DNA of 20,572 nt from positions 1-20,572 of IMG/VR virus record IMGVR_UViG_3300046743_000198; one strand, 5' to 3'. Position numbers and translations under genes: made by a program. Origin of the DNA: a virus. Below the pieces are notes generated by a model. It was not told the DNA's origin. It searched no databases and worked only from the letters and a program-made list of their open reading frames with translations. Below, in pieces: positions 1 through 5,688 of this stretch. Position 1 is the stretch's first letter. Each line of letters opens with the position of its first letter.

Positions 1-348
1 GATGCTATTGCAGAGATTACTAAAGCTAAAATACCTACAGAAGATAAAATAAAACTACAAACACTTATATATGAACAACAAAATAAAGAGATGGAAGAAA
101 TTAGTACAAGATGGAAAGCTGATGCAGCTAGTGATAGTTGGCTTAGTAAGAATGTTCGCCCTCTTGTTCTTATTTGGTGCATTGTGGTATTTAGTTTTGC
201 AGGTATATTGGATTCTGTTAATTCAATCGATTTTCAAATAGGTCCATTGTGGAATGATACATTTGAGAAAGTTATGATGGCTGTTGTATTAGCATATTTT
301 GGTGGTAGAACTACAGAAAAGGCAAGTAGTATTATTAAAGGTAAGTAA
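1..348 (+). CDS. Holin-like protein, 3' part (GTA_holin_3TM type)
   Basis: The reading frame is open from the first base, so the gene starts before the window; 115 residues are visible. After a charged helix comes a W-L-S-K-N-V-R-P-L segment leading into a hydrophobic helix (about residues 53-72 of the fragment), then a second hydrophobic stretch (about 88-102) ending in Y-F-G-G-R-x-x-E-K. An RPL entry into the membrane with a terminal FGGR..EK is what I know from the three-helix holins of phages and gene transfer agents (PF11351-like). The role would be to make pores in the inner membrane at lysis. No endolysin is visible next to it; it may lie upstream. An internal ATG at 91 exists but would lose conserved N-terminal sequence. 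The family assignment is from pattern memory. Confidence 0.72.
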   Translation, partial: DAIAEITKAKIPTEDKIKLQTLIYEQQNKEMEEISTRWKADAASDSWLSKNVRPLVLIWCIVVFSFAGILDSVNSIDFQIGPLWNDTFEKVMMAVVLAYFGGRTTEKASSIIKGK

Positions 349-482
349 TGGCAAAAAGAGCTGCTGTTCATATATATAAATCTAATAGTCGTAAAAGAAA
401 AGGCATACACGCCAAAAAAAAATCAAGTAAAGTAAAATCAAGTAAGAATTACTTAAAACGGTATAGAGGACAAGGAAAATAA
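348..482 (+). CDS. Small highly basic phage protein (44 aa)
   Basis: The start codon overlaps the stop of the holin-like gene by one base (TAATG), so the two are translationally linked. The product is 44 residues, very rich in Lys and Arg, with the pattern K-R-K-G-I-H-A-K, two K-S-S-K repeats and a C-terminal K-R-Y-R-G-Q-G-K. Small proteins with this HAK ... SKNYxKxYRGQGK/R pattern recur, to my memory, in marine phages, but no function is known to me. The charge suggests binding to nucleic acid or to an acidic partner; that is inference. It is the last gene before the 483-645 regulatory gap, so it probably closes the late transcript. Confidence 0.7.
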   Translation: MAKRAAVHIYKSNSRKRKGIHAKKKSSKVKSSKNYLKRYRGQGK

Positions 483-486
483 GTCC

Positions 487-521
487 TTTGTGAATTTAAT
501 AGGTATTTTTTACTATCTTTG
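487..521 (+). promoter_or_regulatory. Putative Bacteroidetes-type promoter upstream of the replication genes
   Basis: TTTG at 487-490 and TATCTTTG at 514-521 match the Bacteroidetes -33 (TTTG) and -7 (TAnnTTTG) elements. The spacer is 23 bases, at the long end of the reported range. It would read into the ERF gene through a leader that contains a strong hairpin at 578-610. The TTTG of each element is also part of a 17-base repeated unit, so operator function could overlap promoter function. Confidence 0.5.
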
Positions 522-533
522 TGAATTCAATAG
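493..533 (+). repeat. Paired AATTyAATAG motif (31-base spacing)
   Basis: TTTGTGAATTyAATAGG occurs at 487-503 and again at 518-534, differing at one base. The core AATT(T/C)AATAG sits at 493-502 and 524-533, exactly 31 bases apart, close to three helical turns. The same core recurs as a pair at 11363-11372 and 11404-11413 and once near 13074, always between genes. This spacing and placement suggest an operator for a phage or host regulator. Confidence 0.5.
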
Positions 534-577
534 GGTGTTTTATAACTCTCATTGATTTTCTTTGTTTTCATTGTTGG

Positions 578-610
578 AAAAGAGTGGCTTGAAAAAGTTG
601 CTCTTTTTTG
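578..610 (+). terminator. Intrinsic terminator or attenuator before ERF
   Basis: Bases 579-590 pair with 595-606 over 12 positions (three of them G-U) around a GAAA tetraloop at 591-594, and A578-T607 extends the stem. The right arm runs into six T, a G and four more T. It may end transcripts coming from the holin side. However, the promoter-like elements at 487-521 lie upstream, so it may instead act as an attenuator in the ERF leader. Confidence 0.72.
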
Positions 611-645
611 TTTTGCATATGACAAAAAATGTATATATTAGCAAA

Positions 646-1209
646 ATGAAAAATCTACAAAGTAAATTGGTGAATGTTCAAGCGACCTTGAAAGCACCTA
701 AGAATCAACGAAACAATTTTGGTAATTATAATTATAGAAGTTGTGAAGACATTTTAGAAGCAGTCAAACCTATTCTTAAAAAAGAAGGTTTAACTCTTAT
801 GTTATCCGACACTATAAATAATGAACCATTATATGTTATTGCTACTGCTACTATTTCTGATGGTACAGATAGCATGAGTGTATCTGCTCAGGCAGGTATT
901 GACCCTAATAAAAAAGGGATGGATGTTGCACAAAGTTTTGGTGCATCTAGTAGTTATGCTAGAAAATACGCTTTAAACGGCTTATTTTTAATAGATGATA
1001 CTAAAGATGCTGATGCAACTAATATGCACGGAAAAGTGCCTAAAAAGGCTTCTACAGGCACTTTAACCGATTCTAAACAATGGTTACAAAAAGATTCTGT
1101 TCAATTTAACAATGTTTTAAAAGCAATTAAAGAGAAAGGGTTTACAATGACTGATGTTAGACAAAAATACAAAGTAAGTAAAGAAGTCGAAAAATTATTA
1201 ACAAATTAA
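646..1209 (+). CDS. erf: ERF-family single-strand annealing protein
   Basis: The 187-residue product has the ERF hallmarks: a short N-terminal helix with Lys-Pro-Lys, then N-Y-N-Y-R-S-x-E-D-I-L-E-A-V-K-P near residues 27-42, then Q-S-F-G-A-S-x-S-Y-A-R-K-Y-A-L (96-110) followed by L-I-D-D-T-K-D-A-D (115-123). ERF proteins bind single-stranded DNA and anneal complementary strands in phage recombination and genome circularisation. The longest open frame begins with a TTG at 562 inside a terminator hairpin, so I reject that start. ATG 646 gives the usual ERF N-terminus; ATG 619 is a less likely alternative. A RecB/RecE-like exonuclease at 5685 is the likely partner. The gene is followed by the SSB-like gene after 12 bases. 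Confidence 0.93.
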   Translation: MKNLQSKLVNVQATLKAPKNQRNNFGNYNYRSCEDILEAVKPILKKEGLTLMLSDTINNEPLYVIATATISDGTDSMSVSAQAGIDPNKKGMDVAQSFGASSSYARKYALNGLFLIDDTKDADATNMHGKVPKKASTGTLTDSKQWLQKDSVQFNNVLKAIKEKGFTMTDVRQKYKVSKEVEKLLTN

Positions 1210-1221
1210 ATTTTAATTATT

Positions 1222-1470
1222 ATGAATGAAAAAAAGTATGTAGGTAGTGGAAAAAAAGTTGGAAACTACGATTTAGTAAACTTTTCTATATCATTAGAGA
1301 AGATTAAAGATGCTACATTTGAGTACAATGGTCAAAAGTATGTAAAGTTGACTATTGGAAAAAAGAAGGAGACAGACCAATATGGTAAAACACATTCTAT
1401 TTGGTTAGATGAGTGGAAACCTGATGAAAAAGCAGAGCCACAAAAAGTAGAAACTGATTTACCATTTTAG
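1222..1470 (+). CDS. Small SSB-like protein (82 aa)
   Basis: The 82-residue product has a beta-rich core with alternating hydrophobic residues (about 16-62) and ends in E-T-D-L-P-F. A short acidic tail ending in D-[LI]-P-F is characteristic of single-stranded DNA-binding proteins, where it docks SSB partners. The core is shorter than a bacterial SSB OB fold, and I do not recognise the family outright. Its place between ERF and the initiator-like gene fits a role in protecting single-stranded DNA during replication and recombination. What I see is the tail and the context; the function is inference. Confidence 0.6.
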   Translation: MNEKKYVGSGKKVGNYDLVNFSISLEKIKDATFEYNGQKYVKLTIGKKKETDQYGKTHSIWLDEWKPDEKAEPQKVETDLPF

Positions 1471-1486
1471 TTTAACATAATCTTAG

Positions 1487-1539
1487 AGTGCCTAGTGCTT
1501 TTCATGTTGTTTTTAGTTGTTAATTTACTGCTAGGCACT
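1487..1539 (+). other. Intergenic inverted repeat (hairpin)
   Basis: AGTGCCTAG at 1487-1495 is exactly inverted as CTAGGCACT at 1531-1539, separated by 35 bases that are T-rich on the + strand. It fills most of the gap between the SSB-like and HTH genes. There is no run of T after the right arm, so it is not a typical intrinsic terminator. It may be a transcript-processing or protein-binding site. Confidence 0.5.
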
Positions 1540-1561
1540 TTGGGATTAAAATCAAAAGACA

Positions 1562-1852
1562 ATGAAAAATTATATAAACATTAACTTAGCATTTATGAAT
1601 ACAAATTTATCTATACAAGAATCAGCAGTTTTATCATATATTAGTTCTTTGGCAATCAAAAAGAATTATTGTTATGCTTCAAACGAATCAATATGTAATA
1701 CTCTGAAGCTCAATGATAGAACTTTATATAGAATATTAAAAAAACTAGAAGACAAAGAATATATTAAAAGGGAAACAAAAAGTATTGGAAACTACGGAAA
1801 ACAAAGAAAAATATTTATATCTCCAAATGCCAAACTTGTCAGTTCCTTGTAA
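1562..1852 (+). CDS. Winged-helix DNA-binding protein, possible replication initiator
   Basis: The 96-residue protein is built almost entirely of one winged-helix fold: an N-terminal helix with S-I-Q-E-S-A-V-L-S-Y-I, a second with S-N-E-S-I-C-N-T-L, then L-N-D-R-T-L-Y-R-I-L-K-K-L-E-D-K-E-Y-I (about 50-68) as recognition helix and wing. This is the HTH_36 / replication-initiator N-terminal pattern. There is no second domain, so it may act as initiator, initiator loader or repressor. It lies directly before a cluster of 12-base repeats (1854-1916) and the primase-helicase gene, the usual layout of an initiator with its origin. The DNA-binding fold is well supported; the initiator role is inferred from context. 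Confidence 0.75.
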   Translation: MKNYININLAFMNTNLSIQESAVLSYISSLAIKKNYCYASNESICNTLKLNDRTLYRILKKLEDKEYIKRETKSIGNYGKQRKIFISPNAKLVSSL

Positions 1853-1853
1853 T

Positions 1854-1916
1854 ACATAGTGTATATATATAATAAATATATAACATAGTGTATAACATAA
1901 TATATAACATAGTGTA
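1854..1916 (+). repeat. ACATAGTGTATA repeat cluster 1 (iteron or promoter-like)
   Basis: ACATAGTGTATA occurs at 1854-1865 and 1883-1894, and as ACATAGTGTA at 1907-1916, with a related TAACATAATATATAAC between them. The array fills the gap between the HTH gene and the primase-helicase gene. The same 12-mer recurs in a second cluster at 13361-13421 in front of the tail genes. It could be initiator binding sites (origin iterons), operators, or promoter elements for the phage sigma-like factor. Confidence 0.6.
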
Positions 1917-1929
1917 ATACAAAACAACA

Positions 1930-3660
1930 ATGAAAACAGAATTCGAAAAAATTGGTATATTGCCAAAAGGAAATCGTACGCAACAAAAAGTAAAGTGCCC
2001 AAATTGTTATAGAATAGGCAAAGAGCATTACAACGACCCATGTTTGAGTATAAATTTAGAAGATGGGATTTATAATTGTCATAAATGCTCATGGAGTGGC
2101 AAGGTTAAAACTGAATATTATATGCCTGAAAAAAAAGTATATCAAAAACCTGTTAAGAACAATTTAAAGAAACTAAATCAAAAATGTAGAAAGTTTCTTA
2201 GTAAAAGAGGAATTACTGATGAGGTTATTGAAGCAAATAAAATTATATCTACAAAAGATGGCAATAGTATAGTTTTCCCATATTTTAAAAACAATGAACT
2301 TATAAACTATAAAACTCGTGGCATTAATGATAAAATGTTTACACAGAGTAGAAATGGTTTGCCAATTATATATAACTATGATAGGGTTGCCAATGAAAAA
2401 TTAATTATCATATGTGAAGGAGAAATAGATTCATTGAGTTGGGAAGTAGCTGGTATTACTTGGCATACTTCTGTTAATATGGGTGCTCCTAATGTACACG
2501 ATAAAAACATAGATAAAAAATTAGAATGTATATCAAATAGTTATGAAGTATTTGAACAAGCTGAAAGAATTTATGTAGCAACTGATGAAGATGATAATGG
2601 TAGATATTTATCTGAAGAATTAGTTAGAAGGTTTGGTGCTGAAAAATGTAAGATAGTTAATTTTAAACCATACAAAGATGCTAATGAGGTTTTACTTAAT
2701 GAGGGTATTGAATCTTTAAAAGATAGGGTTAGAAAAGCTAGTGACCCTAAAATAGAAGGAATATTTGGTATTGATGATATATATGATTCAATGTTAGATA
2801 ATTATAGAAATGGACAAGAAAGAGGTACTACAACCTATATACCAAGCATAGATTCAGCATGGACTTGGAGAAATGGAGAGTTAAATATTTGGACTGGCTA
2901 TCAAAATGAAGGTAAAAGTATGTTTTTAAATCAGTTGGCATTATTAAAAGCATTTTTTGATGGTTGGAAGTTTGGTGTATTTTCACCTGAGAATATGCCA
3001 ATAAACGATTTCTTTAACGACTTGATTGAAACTTATATTGGCAAAAGTGCTGACCCATTTTTTACTAATAATTATATGAGTGAAGATGAGTTTAGAGAAG
3101 CTATGGCATTTATGAAAAAACACTTTTTTATAATATATCCAAAAAAAAGTTATAAATTAGAAGATATATTTGACAGAGCTAAGTTTTTAGTGAAGACAAA
3201 AGGTATTCGTTCTTTGATTATTGACCCCTACAATACAATTCAACATAGGATGCAACATGGAGAAAGAGAAGATTTGTATATTAGTAGATTTATGAGTGAG
3301 TTAAAAAGGTTTGCAATTGAAAATAAAATATCAATTCATTTAGTAGCACACCAAGTAACACCTCAAAAAGATGACAACAACAAATATTATAAACCTGATT
3401 TAAACAGGATAAAAGGTGGGGGAACATTTTCGGATAAAGCAGACAATGTATTGTTTGTATGGAGACCAAATAGAGCAGTAGACTTTTCTGATACTTCAGT
3501 AATATTTGGCAGTCAAAAGATTAAGAAACAGAAACTCGTAGGTTATCCCCAAGAGATACATGGCATAACTTTCGATAGAAAATCATCGAGATATTATTTT
3601 CACAATGAAACACCATTTGAAGATATAGATAAGTTTCGATGCGAAGAAGAGCAAGAGTAG
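1930..3660 (+). CDS. DNA primase-helicase (T7 gp4-like)
   Basis: The 576-residue protein combines a primase and a replicative helicase. A zinc ribbon has C23, C26, C50 and C53. A TOPRIM domain follows, with C-E-G-E-I-D at 162-167 and D-E-D-D-N-G at 219-224. The DnaB/RecA-type helicase domain starts near 280: Walker A G-Y-Q-N-E-G-K-S at 323-330, Walker B L-I-I-D-P-Y-N at 429-435, the A-H-Q motif at 473-475, and K-G-G-G-T-F near 495-500 leading to a terminal Arg-rich motif. The enzyme would unwind the fork and make RNA primers. The length agrees with gp4-type proteins. No DNA polymerase gene follows, so the polymerase must come from the host or from outside the window. Its last 22 bases overlap the nuclease gene. 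Confidence 0.95.
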   Translation: MKTEFEKIGILPKGNRTQQKVKCPNCYRIGKEHYNDPCLSINLEDGIYNCHKCSWSGKVKTEYYMPEKKVYQKPVKNNLKKLNQKCRKFLSKRGITDEVIEANKIISTKDGNSIVFPYFKNNELINYKTRGINDKMFTQSRNGLPIIYNYDRVANEKLIIICEGEIDSLSWEVAGITWHTSVNMGAPNVHDKNIDKKLECISNSYEVFEQAERIYVATDEDDNGRYLSEELVRRFGAEKCKIVNFKPYKDANEVLLNEGIESLKDRVRKASDPKIEGIFGIDDIYDSMLDNYRNGQERGTTTYIPSIDSAWTWRNGELNIWTGYQNEGKSMFLNQLALLKAFFDGWKFGVFSPENMPINDFFNDLIETYIGKSADPFFTNNYMSEDEFREAMAFMKKHFFIIYPKKSYKLEDIFDRAKFLVKTKGIRSLIIDPYNTIQHRMQHGEREDLYISRFMSELKRFAIENKISIHLVAHQVTPQKDDNNKYYKPDLNRIKGGGTFSDKADNVLFVWRPNRAVDFSDTSVIFGSQKIKKQKLVGYPQEIHGITFDRKSSRYYFHNETPFEDIDKFRCEEEQE

Positions 3661-3920
3661 ATGCTAACCAAAAAGATATAGTTGCCAAACTAAGAGAGTT
3701 TGGTTGCTCAATCTTACACACACATCAATTAGGAAAAGGAGCTCCAGATATTATAATTGGATTTAATAATCGAAACTATTTAGTAGAATTAAAAGATGGT
3801 AGTAAAACAAAATCTCAACAGAAACTCACACCAGATGAGATTGAATTCCAAAATGAATGGAAAGGGAACTATCATGTATGCAATAGTTTTGAACAAGTTA
3901 AATCTATATTGGTTGAGTAA
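3639..3920 (+). CDS. VRR-NUC domain nuclease
   Basis: The 93-residue protein is a minimal VRR-NUC domain, a PD-(D/E)XK-fold nuclease. Visible are G-K-G-A-P-D (32-37, with D37), L-V-E-L-K-D-G (48-54, with E50 and K52) and L-T-P-D-E-I-E-F (63-70), the usual sequence after the catalytic strand. Small free-standing VRR-NUC proteins in phages are thought to act on branched or flap DNA, for instance as junction resolvases. The gene starts inside the end of the primase-helicase gene, so it is co-translated with the replication proteins. Start ATG 3639 gives the basic N-terminus; no other start keeps the domain intact. Confidence 0.9.
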   Translation: MRRRARVDANQKDIVAKLREFGCSILHTHQLGKGAPDIIIGFNNRNYLVELKDGSKTKSQQKLTPDEIEFQNEWKGNYHVCNSFEQVKSILVE

Positions 3921-4488
3921 GATATTAAACATATTGGCAAATAGACATAATGAGTGGATTAAAATGGCAAAGAGTTTTAAGTTAAATTCAGAAGATGCCA
4001 ATGAGATTGTACAGGAAATGTATTTAAGAATGTATGATTATACAAAAGATGTAGATAGGATTATGTATAATGAAAAAGAAATTAATACTTTTTATATTTA
4101 TATCACAATGAGAAATATTTATTATAGTAAGTTTTTGCAGTTTGGCAAGTCTGTAAAAAACAAAAAGATATTTTTATTTAGTGAATTCAACAGAGATGAT
4201 ATATATAAATTATATGAGGATGTCGTTGAAGATTATAATGATTTTATAGACATTTATGAAAAAAAGGTTAAATTAGAAGAGTTGTTTGATGTTATTGATA
4301 AAGAGATTGATGATTGGTATTGGTATGACAAAAAAATGACTAGATTATATTTTAATACTAAAATGAGTATGCGAGATATAAGTAAAGAAACAAAAATAAG
4401 TTTAAGTTCAATATTTAATACATTAACAAATGCCAAAGAAAAAATTAGAAAAAAAGCTAGAGAACACTACAAAAGATACAAGCAGTAG
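3913..4488 (+). CDS. RNA polymerase sigma-70-like factor
   Basis: An N-terminal region-2-like part carries H-N-E-W-I-K-M-A and then N-S-E-D-A-N-E-I-V-Q-E-M-Y-L-R-M-Y (about 25-41). A central acidic part follows, and a C-terminal region-4-like helix-turn-helix reads M-S-M-R-D-I-S ... L-S-S-I-F-N-T-L-x-x-A-K-E-K-I-R-K (about 151-180). This is a compact sigma-70 family layout. It could direct RNA polymerase to middle or late phage promoters. The start is uncertain: TTG 3913 overlaps the upstream stop and keeps the H-x-x-W helix, ATG 3964 would cut it, and ATG 3796 would overlap the nuclease by 125 bases. Simple DNA-binding regulation without core polymerase is the alternative. Confidence 0.7.
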   Translation: MSKILNILANRHNEWIKMAKSFKLNSEDANEIVQEMYLRMYDYTKDVDRIMYNEKEINTFYIYITMRNIYYSKFLQFGKSVKNKKIFLFSEFNRDDIYKLYEDVVEDYNDFIDIYEKKVKLEELFDVIDKEIDDWYWYDKKMTRLYFNTKMSMRDISKETKISLSSIFNTLTNAKEKIRKKAREHYKRYKQ

Positions 4489-4831
4489 AGGTTTAGGAGA
4501 TACTTTAGAAAAAGTATTTAAGAAAACAGGAATAGACAAAGTAGCTAAATGGGTACTTGGTGAAGATTGTGGTTGCGATAAAAGAAGAGATAAATTAAAT
4601 AAATTATTTCCATATAAAAACCCTGAGTGTTTAACAGAAGATGAATTTAATTATTTAGATAAATATTTTAGTTCAGGCAAAAAAACTGTTCACCCTAAAA
4701 CACAACAAAAGTTGTTGAAAATTTACAATAGAATATTTCACGATAATATGAAACTTACAAGTTGTAGTTCGTGTTTTAAGAATAATCTGCATAAAGTTTT
4801 GCAAAAATTACATAAAGAATATAGTGAGTAG
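4430..4831 (+). CDS. Cys-rich conserved phage protein of unknown function
   Basis: The 133-residue protein has a basic N-terminus, then G-L-G-D-T-L-E-K-V-F-K-K-T-G-I (21-35), a cysteine patch C47-G-C49, L-N-K-L-F-P-Y-K-N-P-E-C (56-67), L-T-E-D-E-F-x-Y-L (69-76) and C112-S-S-C115. The spaced cysteine pairs suggest a structural metal site. I recall similar GLGDT ... CGC ... KLFPY proteins in marine flavobacterial phages without a known role. The start codon lies inside the sigma-like gene, giving a 59-base overlap; no later start would keep the conserved GLGDT segment. The following gene overlaps its stop, so it is part of the same operon. Confidence 0.75.
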   Translation: MPKKKLEKKLENTTKDTSSRGLGDTLEKVFKKTGIDKVAKWVLGEDCGCDKRRDKLNKLFPYKNPECLTEDEFNYLDKYFSSGKKTVHPKTQQKLLKIYNRIFHDNMKLTSCSSCFKNNLHKVLQKLHKEYSE

Positions 4832-5222
4832 TTTAATTAGGAATAGAAAAAAAGTAAGACAAGTTATAGATTTTACTGGAGTGCAAAATGGTAAAATGCA
4901 CCCTAGCGATATTGATGCTATATTAGAGTTTGATAATGAGATACTTATACTTATTGAAGTAAAATATAAATATAAAAAGATACCTACTGGTCAAAGATTA
5001 TTATTACAGAGATTATGTGATTCTTGGCACACTAAAAAATCTATTGTATTAAAAGTTGAGCATGATTACGAAAGTGATGAGGAAAACATACCATTAGAAA
5101 ATTGTAAAGTAACTGCAATATATTTTGATAAAAAATGGATTTATTATAGTGAGGGTTATGAATTTAAGAGATATATAAATAAGCTCGGTGAGAAATGGGA
5201 ATGTAAAAAGTGTTCCTTTTAA
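4824..5222 (+). CDS. PD-(D/E)XK-fold nuclease-like protein
   Basis: The 132-residue product shows a PD-(D/E)XK-like core: P-S-D-I-D-A-I-L (27-34, with D31), a buried strand I-L-I-L-I-E-V-K-Y (40-48, with E45 and K47), then T-G-Q-R-L-L-L-Q-R-L (55-64), where the Gln matches the helix that follows the active site in RecB-like and resolvase-like enzymes. It ends in C-K-K-C. Translation starts at a GTG whose codon overlaps the previous stop. It would be a DNA nuclease, perhaps for recombination intermediates or host DNA. It is distinct from the VRR-NUC and RecE-like genes nearby. The motif spacing supports the fold; the substrate is unknown. Confidence 0.7.
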   Translation: MSSLIRNRKKVRQVIDFTGVQNGKMHPSDIDAILEFDNEILILIEVKYKYKKIPTGQRLLLQRLCDSWHTKKSIVLKVEHDYESDEENIPLENCKVTAIYFDKKWIYYSEGYEFKRYINKLGEKWECKKCSF

Positions 5223-5251
5223 ACAAATCTAATAGTATTTATTATTTATAT

Positions 5252-5398
5252 ATGCCATTAATAAAACCAAAGAGATACGAACAAAGAGAAAACTTTTTAG
5301 GCAGATTTATGAATAATGCCAAAATGATTATAGAATATCCTGACCCTAAGCAAAGATATGCAGTTGCTATGGATATTTGGAAAAAGAAATTCAATTAG
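5252..5398 (+). CDS. Small conserved phage protein (48 aa)
   Basis: From ATG 5252 the product is 48 residues, with the pattern E-N-F-L-G-R-F-M-N-N-A-K-M-I-x-E-Y-P-D-P-K-Q-R-Y-A-V-A. A motif of the type F-x-x-R-(C/F)-M ... E-(F/Y)-P-D-x-x-Q-R-x-A-(V/I) recurs in many phages, alone or fused near head proteins, and is of unknown function to me. An upstream ATG at 5210 would add 14 residues overlapping the previous gene; I prefer 5252 because the conserved segment begins just after it. The gene lies 29 bases after the nuclease gene. Confidence 0.7.
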   Translation: MPLIKPKRYEQRENFLGRFMNNAKMIIEYPDPKQRYAVAMDIWKKKFN

Positions 5399-5400
5399 AC

Positions 5401-5431
5401 TTGCATAATTAATTAATTATTATTTAATTTG
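5401..5431 (+). promoter_or_regulatory. Weak promoter-like sequence before the lipoprotein gene
   Basis: TTG at 5401-5403, a 20-base spacer and TTAATTTG at 5424-5431 (one mismatch to TAnnTTTG) lie in one of the few gaps of this operon. The position would allow separate expression of the lipoprotein gene. In AT-rich DNA this match can arise by chance. Confidence 0.3.
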
Positions 5432-5448
5432 TTTCAAACAATGAAACA

Positions 5449-5688
5449 ATGAGAATAATATTACTACTACTAATTATGTTTTTTACAAGTTGCACAAAAG
5501 AGAATTGCGATATAAGTTATTATCCTTCTCCCCCAAAACTTGACCCTTACCATGCAGAATATGGAGACAACTATGTTAAATACATTTTTGTTTGTATTAA
5601 TGGTTATAATGAAGTTTATAACTATTATATATCAGGTGATTGTTGGGAATTAGATTATTCACAGGACTATAATTTTAATTGCTCATGA
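5449..5688 (+). CDS. Small predicted lipoprotein
   Basis: The 79-residue protein begins with a short signal peptide: M-R then a run of Leu/Ile/Met/Phe ending in F-T-S-C, so C15 would be lipidated by signal peptidase II. The mature part (about 65 residues) has four further Cys, is rich in Tyr and Asn and is predicted to be mostly beta; two disulfides are possible. It would sit at the inner or outer membrane facing the periplasm or surface. Small phage lipoproteins of this type often block superinfection or alter the receptor (Llp of T5, Cor-like proteins); that role here is inference. It is unusual to find it inside a replication/recombination operon. Its stop overlaps the start of the exonuclease gene (ATGA). 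Confidence 0.68.
   Translation: MRIILLLLIMFFTSCTKENCDISYYPSPPKLDPYHAEYGDNYVKYIFVCINGYNEVYNYYISGDCWELDYSQDYNFNCS

Noticed and set aside
562-645. Upstream extension of ERF from TTG 562
   Set aside because: It begins inside the terminator hairpin and adds residues not seen in ERF proteins; ATG 646 gives the normal N-terminus.
1854-1916. CRISPR-like array
   Set aside because: Repeats are only about 12 bases, spacing is irregular and there are no unique spacers or cas genes.
1745-2092. Reverse-strand frames over the HTH and primase genes
   Set aside because: They are antisense to well-supported genes, rich in Tyr/Ile/Phe from AT-rich DNA, and match no family.
3796-3912. Long N-terminus for the sigma-like factor from ATG 3796
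   Set aside because: It would overlap the VRR-NUC gene by 125 bases in another frame and adds nothing resembling a sigma factor.
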